From assembly GCF_900302465.1 (NCBI RefSeq), contig NZ_OMOR01000001.1:2418001-2482000 (forward strand): a DNA stretch of 64,000 nt. The letters are read 5' to 3'. The DNA comes from Ascidiaceihabitans donghaensis. GTDB lineage: Bacteria; Pseudomonadota; Alphaproteobacteria; Rhodobacterales; Rhodobacteraceae. Position numbers and translations under genes: made by a program. Positions within the stretch are counted from its first letter, which is position 1. Every line of letters begins with the position of its first letter. Under the pieces are notes generated by a model. That model was not told the DNA's origin. It worked only from the letters and a program-made list of their open reading frames with translations, and ran no database searches. Below, in pieces: positions 10,998 to 20,039 of the stretch.

Positions 10998-11303
10998 TTA
11001 ACCCTTCATCACGTTGACGTCTTCAACCGCAATGGTGCCACGGTTGCGGAAGAAACAGACCAGAATGGCAAGGCCAATGGCAGCTTCAGCGGCAGCCACG
11101 GTCAGCACAAACAATGTAAACACCTGTCCCACCAGATCGTCGAGAAAGCTGGAAAATGCAACGAGGTTGATGTTCACAGCCAGCAGCATCAATTCGATGC
11201 TCATCAATAGGATGATCACGTTCTTGCGGTTCAGAAAGAGCCCAAAAATGCCAATGACAAATAGCGTCGCCGCCACCGTCAGGTAATGTTCTAGTCCGAT
11301 CAT
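10998..11303 (-). CDS. nuoK: NADH-quinone oxidoreductase subunit K
   Basis: Small membrane subunit of complex I with three helices. The start at 11303 gives [10 protein letters not shown] and 101 aa, the standard length; the upstream extension of the frame (24 codons) has no family likeness. The conserved glutamates in helix 2 are visible in [10 protein letters not shown], and the second in [10 protein letters not shown]. It lies between a secreted-protein gene and nuoL. Confidence 0.96.
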   Translation of the reverse strand: MIGLEHYLTVAATLFVIGIFGLFLNRKNVIILLMSIELMLLAVNINLVAFSSFLDDLVGQVFTLFVLTVAAAEAAIGLAILVCFFRNRGTIAVEDVNVMKG

Positions 11304-11316
11304 GTCTTTCCCTCGG

Positions 11317-11847
11317 TCATTTCTTGGCACCCGCGCTTTCGGGGTAATGTAACTTGCATCCACAAAACGCATCAAAGCGATCTTTGTGACGTTGATTTTT
11401 GTTCAGGTCATTTGCATCAGCCGTGGTTTTGAACCCGTTCGCAGCAGCGAACTGAACAAGACCGGCCACAGAACCGATACCCGACACATCCAGTGCACCT
11501 TTTGGCGGCAAATGCGCTGAAATCGGCAGTGTTTCTCCACAACTTGTCTGTTCGTCTTGCGGTGGGCTCTTGGCCCAGACAATTGCAGATGTGGCAGAGG
11601 TGCAGTCCACAACAGCCATTCCACTTGCGAAAAAAAAGCTAAGCTCTTGCGACACAAGTCCGTTGCCTTGATCGACAGCGTCTTTCCCGGCGCCCATGTC
11701 ATTTGCACCGGCGTAGTAAAAGGAACAGGTGTCAGAATGTTTAACCCGCTTGTTCCAGTCCGGCTGTGCAATAGAGCACGCCAAAGCAGGCACAGCCCCT
11801 ACCAAGGCCGCCAAACCGCAGGATATGAAAGACAAGCGCACGGTCAT
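11317..11847 (-). CDS. Secreted cysteine-containing protein of unknown function within the nuo operon
   Basis: I do not recognise the family. The 176-aa product has a signal peptide (basic MTVR, hydrophobic core to about residue 23, ALA before Cys24), so a periplasmic location is likely. The mature part has six cysteines, including FCGC near the C-terminus, which could form disulfides or bind metal. It contains no membrane helix after the signal. The gene sits 8 bp after nuoJ and 13 bp before nuoK on the same strand and must be transcribed with them. Rhodobacter nuo loci are known to carry such unassigned ORFs. Confidence 0.75.
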   Translation of the reverse strand: MTVRLSFISCGLAALVGAVPALACSIAQPDWNKRVKHSDTCSFYYAGANDMGAGKDAVDQGNGLVSQELSFFFASGMAVVDCTSATSAIVWAKSPPQDEQTSCGETLPISAHLPPKGALDVSGIGSVAGLVQFAAANGFKTTADANDLNKNQRHKDRFDAFCGCKLHYPESAGAKK

Positions 11848-11855
11848 GGTTTTGC

Positions 11856-12458
11856 TTACAACCCCTGCCCCGGTTTGATGTCTTTCAGTTCCATCGCCTT
11901 CGCCGGGTCGCGCATCATCTGTGCCACCACATCCTGACGTTTAACATCCGTCCGGTGGCGCAGGGTCAAGACAATTGCACCGATCATCGCAACCAGCAGG
12001 ATCAGCCCGGACAGTTGGAACAAAAGGAAATATTGATCATACAAGATCAGGCCGAGGGCTTCGGTGTTGTGGCGGTCAACCGGAGTAACCTGTGCGCGCA
12101 ACCCTTCCGCGGCCGCGTTGCTTTCCCAAGCCCCGAATGCGATCACGAATTGCATCAAAATTACCAAGGCAATCAACAAGGCCAGCGGCATGTATTTCGC
12201 CATTTCGGCCTTTAGTTCTGCAAAATCGATGTCCAACATCATGACCACGAACAAGAACAGAACCGCAACCGCGCCTACATAAACAATGATCAGCAACATG
12301 GCGACAAATTCAGCACCAAGAAGGACAAACAGTCCTGCCGAGCTGAGGAATGCCAAAATAAGCCACAACACGGAATGGACGGGGTTGCGGCTTACAACTG
12401 TAAAGAAGCCCCCCGCAACAACCGAAATCGCAAAAAGGTAAAAGGCGAAGACGCTCAT
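11856..12458 (-). CDS. nuoJ: NADH-quinone oxidoreductase subunit J
   Basis: Membrane subunit of complex I with five helices, 200 aa, the usual length for alphaproteobacteria. It starts [10 protein letters not shown] and shows the conserved [10 protein letters not shown] and the third helix with [18 protein letters not shown] that contains the pi-bulge region. The start codon overlaps the end of the upstream AhpD-like gene by 4 nt (ATGA), so the two are probably translationally coupled. Confidence 0.95.
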   Translation of the reverse strand: MSVFAFYLFAISVVAGGFFTVVSRNPVHSVLWLILAFLSSAGLFVLLGAEFVAMLLIIVYVGAVAVLFLFVVMMLDIDFAELKAEMAKYMPLALLIALVILMQFVIAFGAWESNAAAEGLRAQVTPVDRHNTEALGLILYDQYFLLFQLSGLILLVAMIGAIVLTLRHRTDVKRQDVVAQMMRDPAKAMELKDIKPGQGL

Positions 12459-12871
12459 GATTTGTCATCCTTTGTGTCGGACTTGGTTTCGGCGGTGACC
12501 TCTTGGGCCAATTGCAACGCTTTGGTTACAGCAGGCATTCCGGCAAAAGCCGTCATCATTCCAATGGTTTCACTGATGTGTTGGTCGGTGGCGCCTGCCT
12601 CTTTGGCGTGGCGCATGGTCTGGCGAATGGCAACGGCATTGTCGGCGCCCTGAATGGTTAAGCCTGCAAGGGTCAGCAACAGTTTTGTACGTGCGTCCAA
12701 TGCGCCTTCGTTCAATGCGTTGCCGAACATGCTTTCCATCATGTCCTTGGGCATAGTGCCCATCATCTTTTCAAAACCTTCGGGCGTGAAGGCGTCCATG
12801 GCCGGCATGTCCTTGGCCATTTTCTGCATCTGCGCCATCATGTCGGCGAACGGATTTTTGGGGTCGGTCAT
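12455..12871 (-). CDS. Carboxymuconolactone decarboxylase (AhpD-like) family protein without CxxC
   Basis: A 138-aa soluble protein whose second half (about 60-125) matches the AhpD/CMD fold: [13 protein letters not shown] followed by a helix with [28 protein letters not shown]. The family includes decarboxylases and AhpD-type disulfide reductases, but the CxxC pair needed for AhpD activity is absent; the whole protein has no cysteine. The first 50 residues are Met/Lys/Asp rich and low in complexity. It overlaps both neighbours by 4 nt (DUF4259 gene upstream, nuoJ downstream). The role in or near complex I is unknown. Confidence 0.78.
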   Translation of the reverse strand: MTDPKNPFADMMAQMQKMAKDMPAMDAFTPEGFEKMMGTMPKDMMESMFGNALNEGALDARTKLLLTLAGLTIQGADNAVAIRQTMRHAKEAGATDQHISETIGMMTAFAGMPAVTKALQLAQEVTAETKSDTKDDKS

Positions 12872-13284
12872 GTCAGTCCCCGCAACCTAATCTCAAGGCC
12901 TTCGATTTCCGCGTCCCATGCGCTTTGATCACCTTCGGCCCAAAGCTCTTGCAGTTCGGAGTTGTCGGCATTCACCCGGGCAAGCGCTTGCAGAGCCAAT
13001 GGAATCAAATCGCGATCCTGCGTGACGTCGTCGATATGCTCCAGAAGCGTCTCGGAATTGTCAGTGCCCATTTCGGGATGTGCAGCGCCAAAACACACAG
13101 CGACGATTTCGGCTGCGACTCGGGCAGGAATGCCTTCGTCATAGTCCAAGGTGTCACCAGCCGTGGTTTCGACAGCCGCCGTTAACGCCCCGCGCACAGC
13201 CTCAACGCCACCAGACGTGTAGTCATCCTCGATCCAATCGAGGCTGGTGTCGTCTTCAAATATGCTTACGCCCCAAGCGCCCAT
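12868..13284 (-). CDS. DUF4259 domain protein
   Basis: A 138-aa acidic cytoplasmic protein beginning MGAWGVSIFEDDTSLDW, the signature start of DUF4259 proteins. It is helical, with no signal or membrane segment. The gene is 17 bp downstream of nuoI and its stop overlaps the next gene by 4 nt. The function of the family is not known; elsewhere such proteins are found singly, so the position in a complex I operon is notable. No catalytic motif is visible. Confidence 0.78.
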   Translation of the reverse strand: MGAWGVSIFEDDTSLDWIEDDYTSGGVEAVRGALTAAVETTAGDTLDYDEGIPARVAAEIVAVCFGAAHPEMGTDNSETLLEHIDDVTQDRDLIPLALQALARVNADNSELQELWAEGDQSAWDAEIEGLEIRLRGLT

Positions 13285-13301
13285 GGTGTTAGCCCTAGCC
13301 T

Positions 13302-13796
13302 TCAGCGATACGGCGCGTCGAGTTCGAGATTACGCGCAATCTCGGCCTCCCAACGGTCGCCATTGGACAGCAATTTGTCCTTGTCATAATACAGTTCTTC
13401 GCGTGTTTCCGTGGAAAACTCGAAGTTCGGCCCTTCGACAATCGCATCCACAGGACAGGCTTCTTGGCAAAAGCCGCAATAGATACACTTTGTCATGTCA
13501 ATGTCGTACCGCGTTGAGCGGCGGCTGCCGTCATCGCGTGGTTCAGCGTCGATCGTGATGGCTTGTGCCGGGCAAACTGCTTCGCACAGCTTGCAGGCGA
13601 TGCAACGTTCTTCACCATTGGGATAGCGACGCAGCGCATGTTCGCCCCGAAAACGCGGGCTTAACGGGCCTTTTTCATGTGGGTAATTCAACGTCACCTT
13701 GGGGCGAAAGAAGTGCTTCATACCCAGTTTGAAACCCAGCCAATAATCCTGCAGCAAGAAGTACTTGGCGGCACGTGTGTAATCAATCTGTGTCAT
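13302..13796 (-). CDS. nuoI: NADH-quinone oxidoreductase subunit I
   Basis: Ferredoxin-like subunit carrying clusters N6a and N6b that relay electrons to NuoB. From the start at 13796 ([10 protein letters not shown]) it is 164 aa. The two 4Fe-4S motifs are intact: Cys65, 68, 71, 75 ([12 protein letters not shown]) and Cys104, 107, 110, 114 ([12 protein letters not shown]). The start lies 2 bp after the nuoH stop, which favours it over the frame's extension 7 codons upstream, which would overlap nuoH. Confidence 0.96.
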   Translation of the reverse strand: MTQIDYTRAAKYFLLQDYWLGFKLGMKHFFRPKVTLNYPHEKGPLSPRFRGEHALRRYPNGEERCIACKLCEAVCPAQAITIDAEPRDDGSRRSTRYDIDMTKCIYCGFCQEACPVDAIVEGPNFEFSTETREELYYDKDKLLSNGDRWEAEIARNLELDAPYR

Positions 13797-13798
13797 GA

Positions 13799-14839
13799 TC
13801 AGCCTCCTACGGCCCAACGGGCATAGACACCCCAGAACCAGTCAAATTTGGCAGCAAAGGCCACGAAAACAACCCACGCGAGAGAGAACGGCAAGAAGAC
13901 CTTCCAACCCAATCGCATCAATTGGTCATAGCGGTAGCGCGGTGTGATGGCTTTCACCATCGAGAAGAAGAAGAACACCAAGCCGATTTTGGCAACCATC
14001 CAGAAAATGCCATCAGGCAAGCCCGGGATGGGCGACAACCATCCACCAAGGAACATCAGCGAAATCAACGCACACATCAAAACAACGGCCACCAATTCAC
14101 CGATCATGAACAACAAGAACGGTGTTGATGAATATTCGACCTGATAGCCTGCAACCAATTCGGATTCAGCCTCGGGCAAGTCAAATGGTGGACGATTGGT
14201 TTCGGCCAAGGCGCTGATAAAGAACAAGATCAGCATCGGGAAATGCGGCAGCCAGAACCAGCCCAGTAAACCCGCACCAGTGTCTTGCGCAGCAACAATT
14301 TCGCCGAAGTTCAAAGAACCTGCGCTAATGACGACACCGATGATGATCAGGCCGATTGAAACCTCGTATGAAATCATCTGCGCCGCAGATCGCAAAGATC
14401 CAAGGAACGGATATTTGGAGTTGGACGCCCAGCCCCCCATGATCACCCCGTAAACTTCAAGTGAAGACACGGCGAATACGTATAAAATAGCCACGTTGAT
14501 CGAGGACAACACCCAGCCGTCGTTGAACGGGATCACAGCCCAGGCAATCAGCGACATCACAAGCGTGACCATCGGCGCCATAAAGAAAACCGCTTTGTCT
14601 GCGCCCGCTGGCACAACGATCTCCTTGACGATGTATTTGCCAAAGTCTGCGAAGCTTTGCAGCAAGCCAAATACGCCAACCACGTTGGGTCCGCGGCGCA
14701 TCATAACTGCGGCCCAGATTTTACGGTCCGCATACATCAAGAAGGCCAAGGCCAGCAAAAGCGGGACGACAACAAGCAAAATTTGTCCAACAATCGTCAG
14801 CAAAATGCCCAATGTGGTGTTCATAAAGAAGTCAGCCAT
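13799..14839 (-). CDS. nuoH: NADH-quinone oxidoreductase subunit H
   Basis: Membrane subunit forming much of the quinone channel, 346 aa with eight expected helices. Seen are [14 protein letters not shown], the E-rich loop [19 protein letters not shown] that couples quinone reduction to pumping, and the terminal helices. It follows a small lipoprotein gene after 6 bp and is followed by nuoI after 2 bp. Confidence 0.96.
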   Translation of the reverse strand: MADFFMNTTLGILLTIVGQILLVVVPLLLALAFLMYADRKIWAAVMMRRGPNVVGVFGLLQSFADFGKYIVKEIVVPAGADKAVFFMAPMVTLVMSLIAWAVIPFNDGWVLSSINVAILYVFAVSSLEVYGVIMGGWASNSKYPFLGSLRSAAQMISYEVSIGLIIIGVVISAGSLNFGEIVAAQDTGAGLLGWFWLPHFPMLILFFISALAETNRPPFDLPEAESELVAGYQVEYSSTPFLLFMIGELVAVVLMCALISLMFLGGWLSPIPGLPDGIFWMVAKIGLVFFFFSMVKAITPRYRYDQLMRLGWKVFLPFSLAWVVFVAFAAKFDWFWGVYARWAVGG

Positions 14840-14845
14840 AGGTCC

Positions 14846-15226
14846 TCACACCGTCGGTATTCCCTTTTCCACACAAGCGGCAGTCACGACTTCAGCGTCG
14901 ATCGTGCGCAACCCGCGCGGCAAGGATGGCGAAATGGTGTAAACAGCATCTGCACGCCACACGCCACCCTCCTCATTTACATTTGTGCGCACATGGCGCG
15001 CGAAACCCCAGCCACGGATCAGTGTATACTGGGCGGCTGCACATTCGGCATAGTTATCAACGTCTTTGGACGACAGGGCATTCGTCATCGCCACTTTAAA
15101 TTGTACAAGATCATCATCCAAAAGCGCCGTTTCCACCCCGAGGTAATCCGGAATGAACTGTTCCGCCGTGGGAACAGGGTCGCAGGCCGTCAAGGTCGCT
15201 ATTGGTATGATCGCCAAAAGCTTCAT
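14846..15226 (-). CDS. Small predicted lipoprotein between nuoG and nuoH
   Basis: 126 aa beginning [15 protein letters not shown], a short signal peptide with lipobox LTAC, so Cys15 should be lipidated. The rest is soluble, with three further cysteines including two that could pair (CAAAQ and the C-terminal AACVEKG). I know no function. Its start overlaps the nuoG stop by 4 nt, so it is coupled to nuoG translation although NuoG is cytoplasmic and this protein is exported. Confidence 0.75.
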   Translation of the reverse strand: MKLLAIIPIATLTACDPVPTAEQFIPDYLGVETALLDDDLVQFKVAMTNALSSKDVDNYAECAAAQYTLIRGWGFARHVRTNVNEEGGVWRADAVYTISPSLPRGLRTIDAEVVTAACVEKGIPTV

Positions 15227-17238
15227 TCTGCGGCAATCGCCTCTGTCTGGCGGGCCTTTGCCCCTGCACTTAGTTCAGCCATCAGCTGGCTGGCACGCGC
15301 AATCGGGTTTGTCAGATAGAAATCTGTAACGGCTGCGCGGAAGTCCGCCTTGCCCAAATCGCCCGCGGCCTCGGCGACCCAGCTGTTTTCAGGAACAACA
15401 TCTATGTCCCCCAGATGCGGCACGTCTTTGACCAAAGCAGCGCGCAGTTGGGCCACGCTGTCGAAGGGAAGTGTTGCATTCAGTTCAGCGCTAAGTGCAC
15501 GCAAAATGGCCCAGTTTTCCTTGGCTTCACCGGGCGCAAACCCCGCACGCTGCGCCAATTGAGGACGTCCTTCGGTGTTCACGAAAATCCCGGGTTCTTC
15601 TGTATAGGCAGCACCCGGCAAGATGATGTCGGCACGATGTGCACCGCGGTCGCCATGGCTGCCTTGATAGATTACAAATGGGCCGTCAGCAACGTCCACT
15701 TCATCCGCACCAAGGTTGTAGATCACCTCGGCTTGCGACACGCCGTCCATGCCAGCGTCGTTTGTCGCCCCCACGTCCATGGCACCTACGCGGGATGCAG
15801 CGGTGTGCAGCACCATCAATTTGGACTGTGCCGCTTCGGCCATAGACATCACAGTGCCCAAGACAGCAGCCCCGTCAGCTTCATTCAAAGCGCCCTGCCC
15901 CACAATAGTGATGCCTTTGACGCCTTGTTTGTCAGAATGGTCCATCGCAGCCAATTTGGACAATGCCGCGCGGTCCGTTCCGATGTGCTCCACATCATAG
16001 GTCAAATCCGCTGCTTCGCCAATCATTGCGACTTTTGCACCACGCAGCCACGCTTTGCGGATACGTGCATTCAATACAGGCGCTTCAAGACGCGGGTTTG
16101 TGCCAACCAGCAAAATCATTTCGGCGTCGTCGATGTCTTCGATGGTGGCTTGCCCCGCATAGCCCGCGCGGTTGCCCGCAGGCAGCTTGGCGCCATCGGT
16201 GCGGCATTCAACAACACCGCCCTGCCCTTCGATCAATGCCTTCAAAGCGTAGGTGGCTTCGACCGACGCAAGATCGCCCACCAGACCGGCAAGCTTTTTA
16301 CCTTTCATCGCTGCTGCAGCGGCAGACAAGGCTTCGGGCCAGGTCGCTTTGCGCAACTTGCCGTTTTCGCGAATGTAAGGCGTGTCCAAGCGCTGGCGGC
16401 GCAAGCCGTCCCAGACAAAACGGGTCTTGTCGGAAATCCATTCTTCGTTCACGCCATCATGGTTCAACGGCAAGAAACGCATGACTTCGCGACCTTTTGT
16501 GTCAACGCGGATGTTGGATCCAAGCGCATCCATTACGTCGATGCTTTCGGTCTTTGTCAGTTCCCAAGGACGCGCCGTGAAGGCATAGGGTTTCGAGACG
16601 AGTGCGCCGACAGGGCACAAATCAATGATGTTGCCTTGCAAGTTGCTGTCGAGGGTTTCGCCCAGATAGGAGGTGATTTCAGCATCTTCGCCACGGCCTG
16701 TTTGCCCCATTTGGGCAATGCCTGCCACTTCGGTGGTGAAGCGCACACAGCGGGTGCATGAAATGCAGCGCGTCATATGGGTTTCGACCAACGGGCCAAG
16801 ATCCAGATCATCCGTCGCACGTTTGGCTTCGCGGAACCGGCTGAAATCGACGCCGTACGCCATGGCCTGATCCTGCAGATCACATTCGCCGCCCTGATCG
16901 CAAATCGGGCAATCCAGCGGGTGGTTGATCAGCAAAAATTCCATCACGCCTTCGCGGGCTTTTTTGACCATCGGCGAATTGGTTTTGACTTGTGGGGCCT
17001 GACCTTCGGGACCGGGGCGCAAATCGCGCACCTGCATGGCGCATGAGGCTGCGGGTTTTGGCGGCCCCCCGACAACTTCGACCAGGCACATGCGGCAGTT
17101 GCCGGCAATCGTCAGACGTTCGTGGTAACAAAACCGCGGGATTTCCACGCCTGCTTGCTCACAGGCTTGGATCAGGGTCATTGCCCCATCCACTTCGATC
17201 TCGGTGCCGTCGATGTTAACTTTGCGAAGGTCGCTCAT
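15223..17238 (-). CDS. nuoG: NADH-quinone oxidoreductase subunit G
   Basis: 75-kDa-type Fe-S subunit of the peripheral arm, 671 aa. Cluster ligands can be read: 2Fe-2S N1b Cys37, 48, 51, 66; N5 His106, Cys110, 113, 119; N4 Cys158, 161, 164, 208. The C-terminal half is the molybdopterin-oxidoreductase-like domain that has lost its cofactor. The extra N7 cysteine motif of E. coli NuoG (CxxCxxxC after N4) is not seen, as expected for the mitochondrial-type alphaproteobacterial subunit. It starts 3 bp after a DUF5333 gene. Confidence 0.96.
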   Translation of the reverse strand: MSDLRKVNIDGTEIEVDGAMTLIQACEQAGVEIPRFCYHERLTIAGNCRMCLVEVVGGPPKPAASCAMQVRDLRPGPEGQAPQVKTNSPMVKKAREGVMEFLLINHPLDCPICDQGGECDLQDQAMAYGVDFSRFREAKRATDDLDLGPLVETHMTRCISCTRCVRFTTEVAGIAQMGQTGRGEDAEITSYLGETLDSNLQGNIIDLCPVGALVSKPYAFTARPWELTKTESIDVMDALGSNIRVDTKGREVMRFLPLNHDGVNEEWISDKTRFVWDGLRRQRLDTPYIRENGKLRKATWPEALSAAAAAMKGKKLAGLVGDLASVEATYALKALIEGQGGVVECRTDGAKLPAGNRAGYAGQATIEDIDDAEMILLVGTNPRLEAPVLNARIRKAWLRGAKVAMIGEAADLTYDVEHIGTDRAALSKLAAMDHSDKQGVKGITIVGQGALNEADGAAVLGTVMSMAEAAQSKLMVLHTAASRVGAMDVGATNDAGMDGVSQAEVIYNLGADEVDVADGPFVIYQGSHGDRGAHRADIILPGAAYTEEPGIFVNTEGRPQLAQRAGFAPGEAKENWAILRALSAELNATLPFDSVAQLRAALVKDVPHLGDIDVVPENSWVAEAAGDLGKADFRAAVTDFYLTNPIARASQLMAELSAGAKARQTEAIAAE

Positions 17239-17241
17239 GCG

Positions 17242-17643
17242 TCAATTCACCCTGAGTAACGAACCAATAAGGCTCGATTTTTCGATTTCGGCGCGGCCAA
17301 GCGCGCAATATGTTTCTGGTTGATCCGGAACCACACCATTGGCGGCCAGATATGCCTTGCCTTCTTTCCTGAGACGCGCCTTCTCAGTCGGGGATTTGCG
17401 ATACGCGTCGATCTCTGCGTCCGAATACCCCATGTCACGGGCCTTATCGCGCAAACCGTTCACAAACCTCAAGGCCTTCAAGTACCTTGGAGAGATTTCT
17501 GAGCAGGTTTTTCGTATTTCATCCGCCAAACCCACAGCCAGTAACGCATCGTCAATGGCATCAACGTCGCGCAGGTTCGGTTTTGCGACCGCAGCTCCGG
17601 CCATAACGCAAACAATGGCGGTGATTTGCACAAGTTTATTCAT
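17242..17643 (-). CDS. DUF5333 family secreted protein (copy 2)
   Basis: Start placed at 17643 (MNKLVQITAI, 133 aa) because a strong AAAGGGA lies about 8 nt upstream; the longer frame has no such site. A signal peptide ends near residue 21 (AGAAVA). The C-terminus YCALGRAEIEKSSLIGSLL is clearly like that of the gene at 18105 ([19 protein letters not shown]), so the two are paralogues. Each has a cysteine near the middle and one in the C-terminal motif that could form a disulfide. The function is unknown; the product should be periplasmic. Confidence 0.78.
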   Translation of the reverse strand: MNKLVQITAIVCVMAGAAVAKPNLRDVDAIDDALLAVGLADEIRKTCSEISPRYLKALRFVNGLRDKARDMGYSDAEIDAYRKSPTEKARLRKEGKAYLAANGVVPDQPETYCALGRAEIEKSSLIGSLLRVN

Positions 17644-17700
17644 CACATATCCCTTTCGCGGACAGTGGCTGCGCAAAATGCGTCAACCTGCCCACAGACA

Positions 17701-17741
17701 TGGGAAAGAGACATGCTGTTATGCAATAACAGGCAGTCCCA
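17701..17741. other. Stable hairpin in the gap upstream of the second DUF5333 gene
   Basis: In the 132-bp gap there is a perfect inverted repeat CTGTTAT-gca-ATAACAG (17716-17732), with an outer TGGGA / TCCCA pairing. It has no T-run on the coding (-) strand, so it is not a plain terminator. This is the widest gap inside the nuo unit, which makes an RNA processing/stability element or a second promoter possible. Confidence 0.5.
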
Positions 17742-17775
17742 AGCAGCAAAAATGCTCCGTATGTGAAACTCAGTG

Positions 17776-18108
17776 TCACTCTACGCAGGCTCCGCGCAAA
17801 ACAAGTTTGTCACCTTCAATACGAAGCTGTTCGTTCGGGCTGTCCGGGCCGATGACCCATGTTTTGTTGGATGTTCCGAACTGTTCGATGCAATACCGTG
17901 TGGCCTCATAGCGGCCGGCTTCTTTGGCGCCATCCAAAGAAGACGACACAGGGCCGATTGTTACAGTGAACTGGTCGCGCTGTTTGTCGACCTTAGAAAG
18001 TTTGGCACGAAAGAATTGGCCATCAAATGCAATCGCATCTTCTTTCTTGTTGCAGGCTGCCAAAGTTGCGGCGACTGCAAGTATGCCCAAGGAATACTTG
18101 ACCATCAT
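17776..18108 (-). CDS. Small predicted lipoprotein between two DUF5333 genes
   Basis: 110 aa with a lipoprotein signal: [18 protein letters not shown], Cys20 or Cys19 after lipobox LAAC depending on which of two adjacent ATGs is used (18108 or 18105). The mature part is small and soluble with two further cysteines (YCIEQF and the C-terminal GACVE). The start overlaps the preceding DUF5333 stop (ATGATG containing TGA). I do not recognise the family. Location between nuoF and nuoG suggests co-expression with complex I; a direct role is not shown. Confidence 0.72.
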   Translation of the reverse strand: MMVKYSLGILAVAATLAACNKKEDAIAFDGQFFRAKLSKVDKQRDQFTVTIGPVSSSLDGAKEAGRYEATRYCIEQFGTSNKTWVIGPDSPNEQLRIEGDKLVLRGACVE

Positions 18109-18509
18109 CCCGACACCTCAATCAAATAGCTACCCATAACAGTCCCCTCTTGGATTTCAGCCCGGCCCGCCGCGCACACCGCATCAGCGGATGGATTCTG
18201 CAGACCGTATTTCGTAACAAACGCGTCCTGACGTGACGCCAGTGCATCGGTTGCATCTTCCATGCCGGTTTGTTCTGCAGTCATGGTAAATCCGTCTTCC
18301 TCAAGCCGCGCGATCACGTCGCCCGTGGCCTGTGCCACCCGTGGTAAATTTACACTTAGCGTCGGACAGGCAAGCGCGAGTTGCTGTGCGGTGGTCGTAT
18401 CGATCAGAGCGTCCAAATAGTACTCAGGCGCAGGGCGTTCCGACGCAGAAACCGCACCGGTCACCACGCCAAACGCCACCACAGCACATATGAACGATGT
18501 GCCGTTCAC
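18105..18509 (-). CDS. DUF5333 family secreted protein (copy 1)
   Basis: 134 aa with a signal peptide ([22 protein letters not shown]) and a C-terminal motif [19 protein letters not shown] shared with the gene at 17242. Start overlaps the nuoF stop by 4 nt (ATGA). Similar length, motif and location show a tandem pair separated by one lipoprotein gene. The family is seen mainly in Rhodobacterales and has no known activity. Confidence 0.78.
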   Translation of the reverse strand: MNGTSFICAVVAFGVVTGAVSASERPAPEYYLDALIDTTTAQQLALACPTLSVNLPRVAQATGDVIARLEEDGFTMTAEQTGMEDATDALASRQDAFVTKYGLQNPSADAVCAAGRAEIQEGTVMGSYLIEVSG

Positions 18510-19801
18510 TCTGCGGCCACCGCGCTGACGCGCCCCGTGCGTTTGTGTTTGATGCGGTCTTCAATTTCGTCACGGAAGTGCCGGATCAGCCCCTGAATGG
18601 GCCATGCGGCCGCATCACCCAAAGCACAAATTGTGTGGCCTTCGACCTGTTTGGTCACATCAAGCAACATGTCGATTTCTTCTGGCTCTGCCTCGCCTGT
18701 AACCAGACGGTCCATCACACGCATCATCCAGCCGGTGCCTTCACGGCACGGCGTGCACTGGCCGCAGCTTTCGTGTTTGTAGAATTTGGACAAGCGCCAG
18801 ATTGCTTTGATCACATCCGTGGAATTGTCCATGACGATGACAGCTGCAGTGCCAAGACCGGACCGTTGCTCGCGCAAATAGTCGAAGTCCATGATGGCGT
18901 CGCGCATGTCTTTGCCCGGGATCATCGGCACCGAAGATCCGCCCGGGATCACAGCCTTCAAATTGTCCCAACCGCCGCGAATGCCACCACAATGGGTTTC
19001 GATCAGCTCTTCGAAACCAATCGACATGGCCTCTTCGACGACACAAGGATTGTTGACGTGACCGGAAATAGCAAACAGCTTTGTGCCTGCATTGTTGGCC
19101 CGACCGAAGCCTGAAAACCATTCTGCCCCGCGGCGCAGAATGGTTGGCACAACGGCAATCGATTCCACGTTGTTCACGGTTGTCGGGCAGCCATAAAGAC
19201 CTGCGCCAGCCGGAAATGGCGGCTTCATGCGTGGCATGCCTTTTTTACCTTCAAGGCTTTCCAACAGCGATGTTTCTTCGCCGCAAATGTAGGCCCCTGC
19301 ACCGTGGTGCAAGTACAGGTCAAAATCCCAGCCGGATTTCGCGGCGTTCTTGCCCAAAAGACCAGCATCATAGGCTTCATCAATGGCCGCTTGCAGGGCC
19401 TCTTTTTCGCGGATGTATTCACCACGAATGTAGATGTAGCAGGCGTTTGCATTCATGGCGAAGGACGCAATCAAGCAGCCTTCGATCAACGTGTGCGGAT
19501 CATGGCGCATGATCTCGCGGTCTTTGCAGGTGCCCGGTTCGGATTCGTCTGCATTCACAACCAGATAAGACGGGCGACCGTCGCTTTCCTTAGGCATGAA
19601 GGACCATTTCAACCCAGTCGGGAAGCCTGCACCACCCCGCCCACGCAGACCGGATTTCTTCATCTCGTCGACGATCCAGTCGCGGCCCTTTTTGATCATG
19701 GCCGCTGTGCCATCCCAGTGGCCACGCGCTTTGGCGCCTGCCAATGTACGATCATGCATGCCGTACAAGTTGGTAAAGATGCGGTCCTGGTCCTTCAGCA
19801 T
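18506..19801 (-). CDS. nuoF: NADH-quinone oxidoreductase subunit F
   Basis: NADH- and FMN-binding subunit, 431 aa. The glycine-rich NADH/FMN loop [10 protein letters not shown] is at 54-63 and the second glycine-rich segment [18 protein letters not shown] at 165-182. Cluster N3 ligands are Cys346, 349, 352 (ESCGQCTPC) and Cys392. It starts 4 bp after the DUF5337 gene and its stop overlaps the DUF5333 start. Confidence 0.96.
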   Translation of the reverse strand: MLKDQDRIFTNLYGMHDRTLAGAKARGHWDGTAAMIKKGRDWIVDEMKKSGLRGRGGAGFPTGLKWSFMPKESDGRPSYLVVNADESEPGTCKDREIMRHDPHTLIEGCLIASFAMNANACYIYIRGEYIREKEALQAAIDEAYDAGLLGKNAAKSGWDFDLYLHHGAGAYICGEETSLLESLEGKKGMPRMKPPFPAGAGLYGCPTTVNNVESIAVVPTILRRGAEWFSGFGRANNAGTKLFAISGHVNNPCVVEEAMSIGFEELIETHCGGIRGGWDNLKAVIPGGSSVPMIPGKDMRDAIMDFDYLREQRSGLGTAAVIVMDNSTDVIKAIWRLSKFYKHESCGQCTPCREGTGWMMRVMDRLVTGEAEPEEIDMLLDVTKQVEGHTICALGDAAAWPIQGLIRHFRDEIEDRIKHKRTGRVSAVAAE

Positions 19802-19805
19802 AACG

Positions 19806-20024
19806 CTAACCCTTGTCTGTCTGGCGCTGTCGCCAGATTTTAAAAACGATCCAAAGTGCTGCGCCGAAACCGGCGAGCGTGGCTAAGTCCATCAAGGCAC
19901 GGGTCCGGTTGGACCAGCCGAAATAGGAACCTGCCAAATTCGCGCAAAGCCAAAATATGCCCAATCCGGCAATTACCAGCGCAACACGCTGTCCTGCTTT
20001 TGTGGTTGTGTCTTGGCTTTGCAC
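19806..20024 (-). CDS. DUF5337 small membrane protein
   Basis: 72 aa with two hydrophobic helices (about 13-33 and 43-62) separated by a short loop with SNRTRAL, and a basic C-terminus [11 protein letters not shown], so both ends are probably cytoplasmic. It matches the DUF5337 proteins found at this position in Rhodobacterales nuo operons. It lies 15 bp after the HHH-domain gene and 4 bp before nuoF. It might be an accessory or assembly factor; that is inference from location. Confidence 0.75.
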   Translation of the reverse strand: MQSQDTTTKAGQRVALVIAGLGIFWLCANLAGSYFGWSNRTRALMDLATLAGFGAALWIVFKIWRQRQTDKG

Positions 20025-20039
20025 AGTTTTGTTTAGCGT

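Noticed and set aside
15415-16761. 448-codon open frame on + opposite nuoG
   Set aside because: Shadow of nuoG, whose Fe-S cysteines prove the - strand frame.
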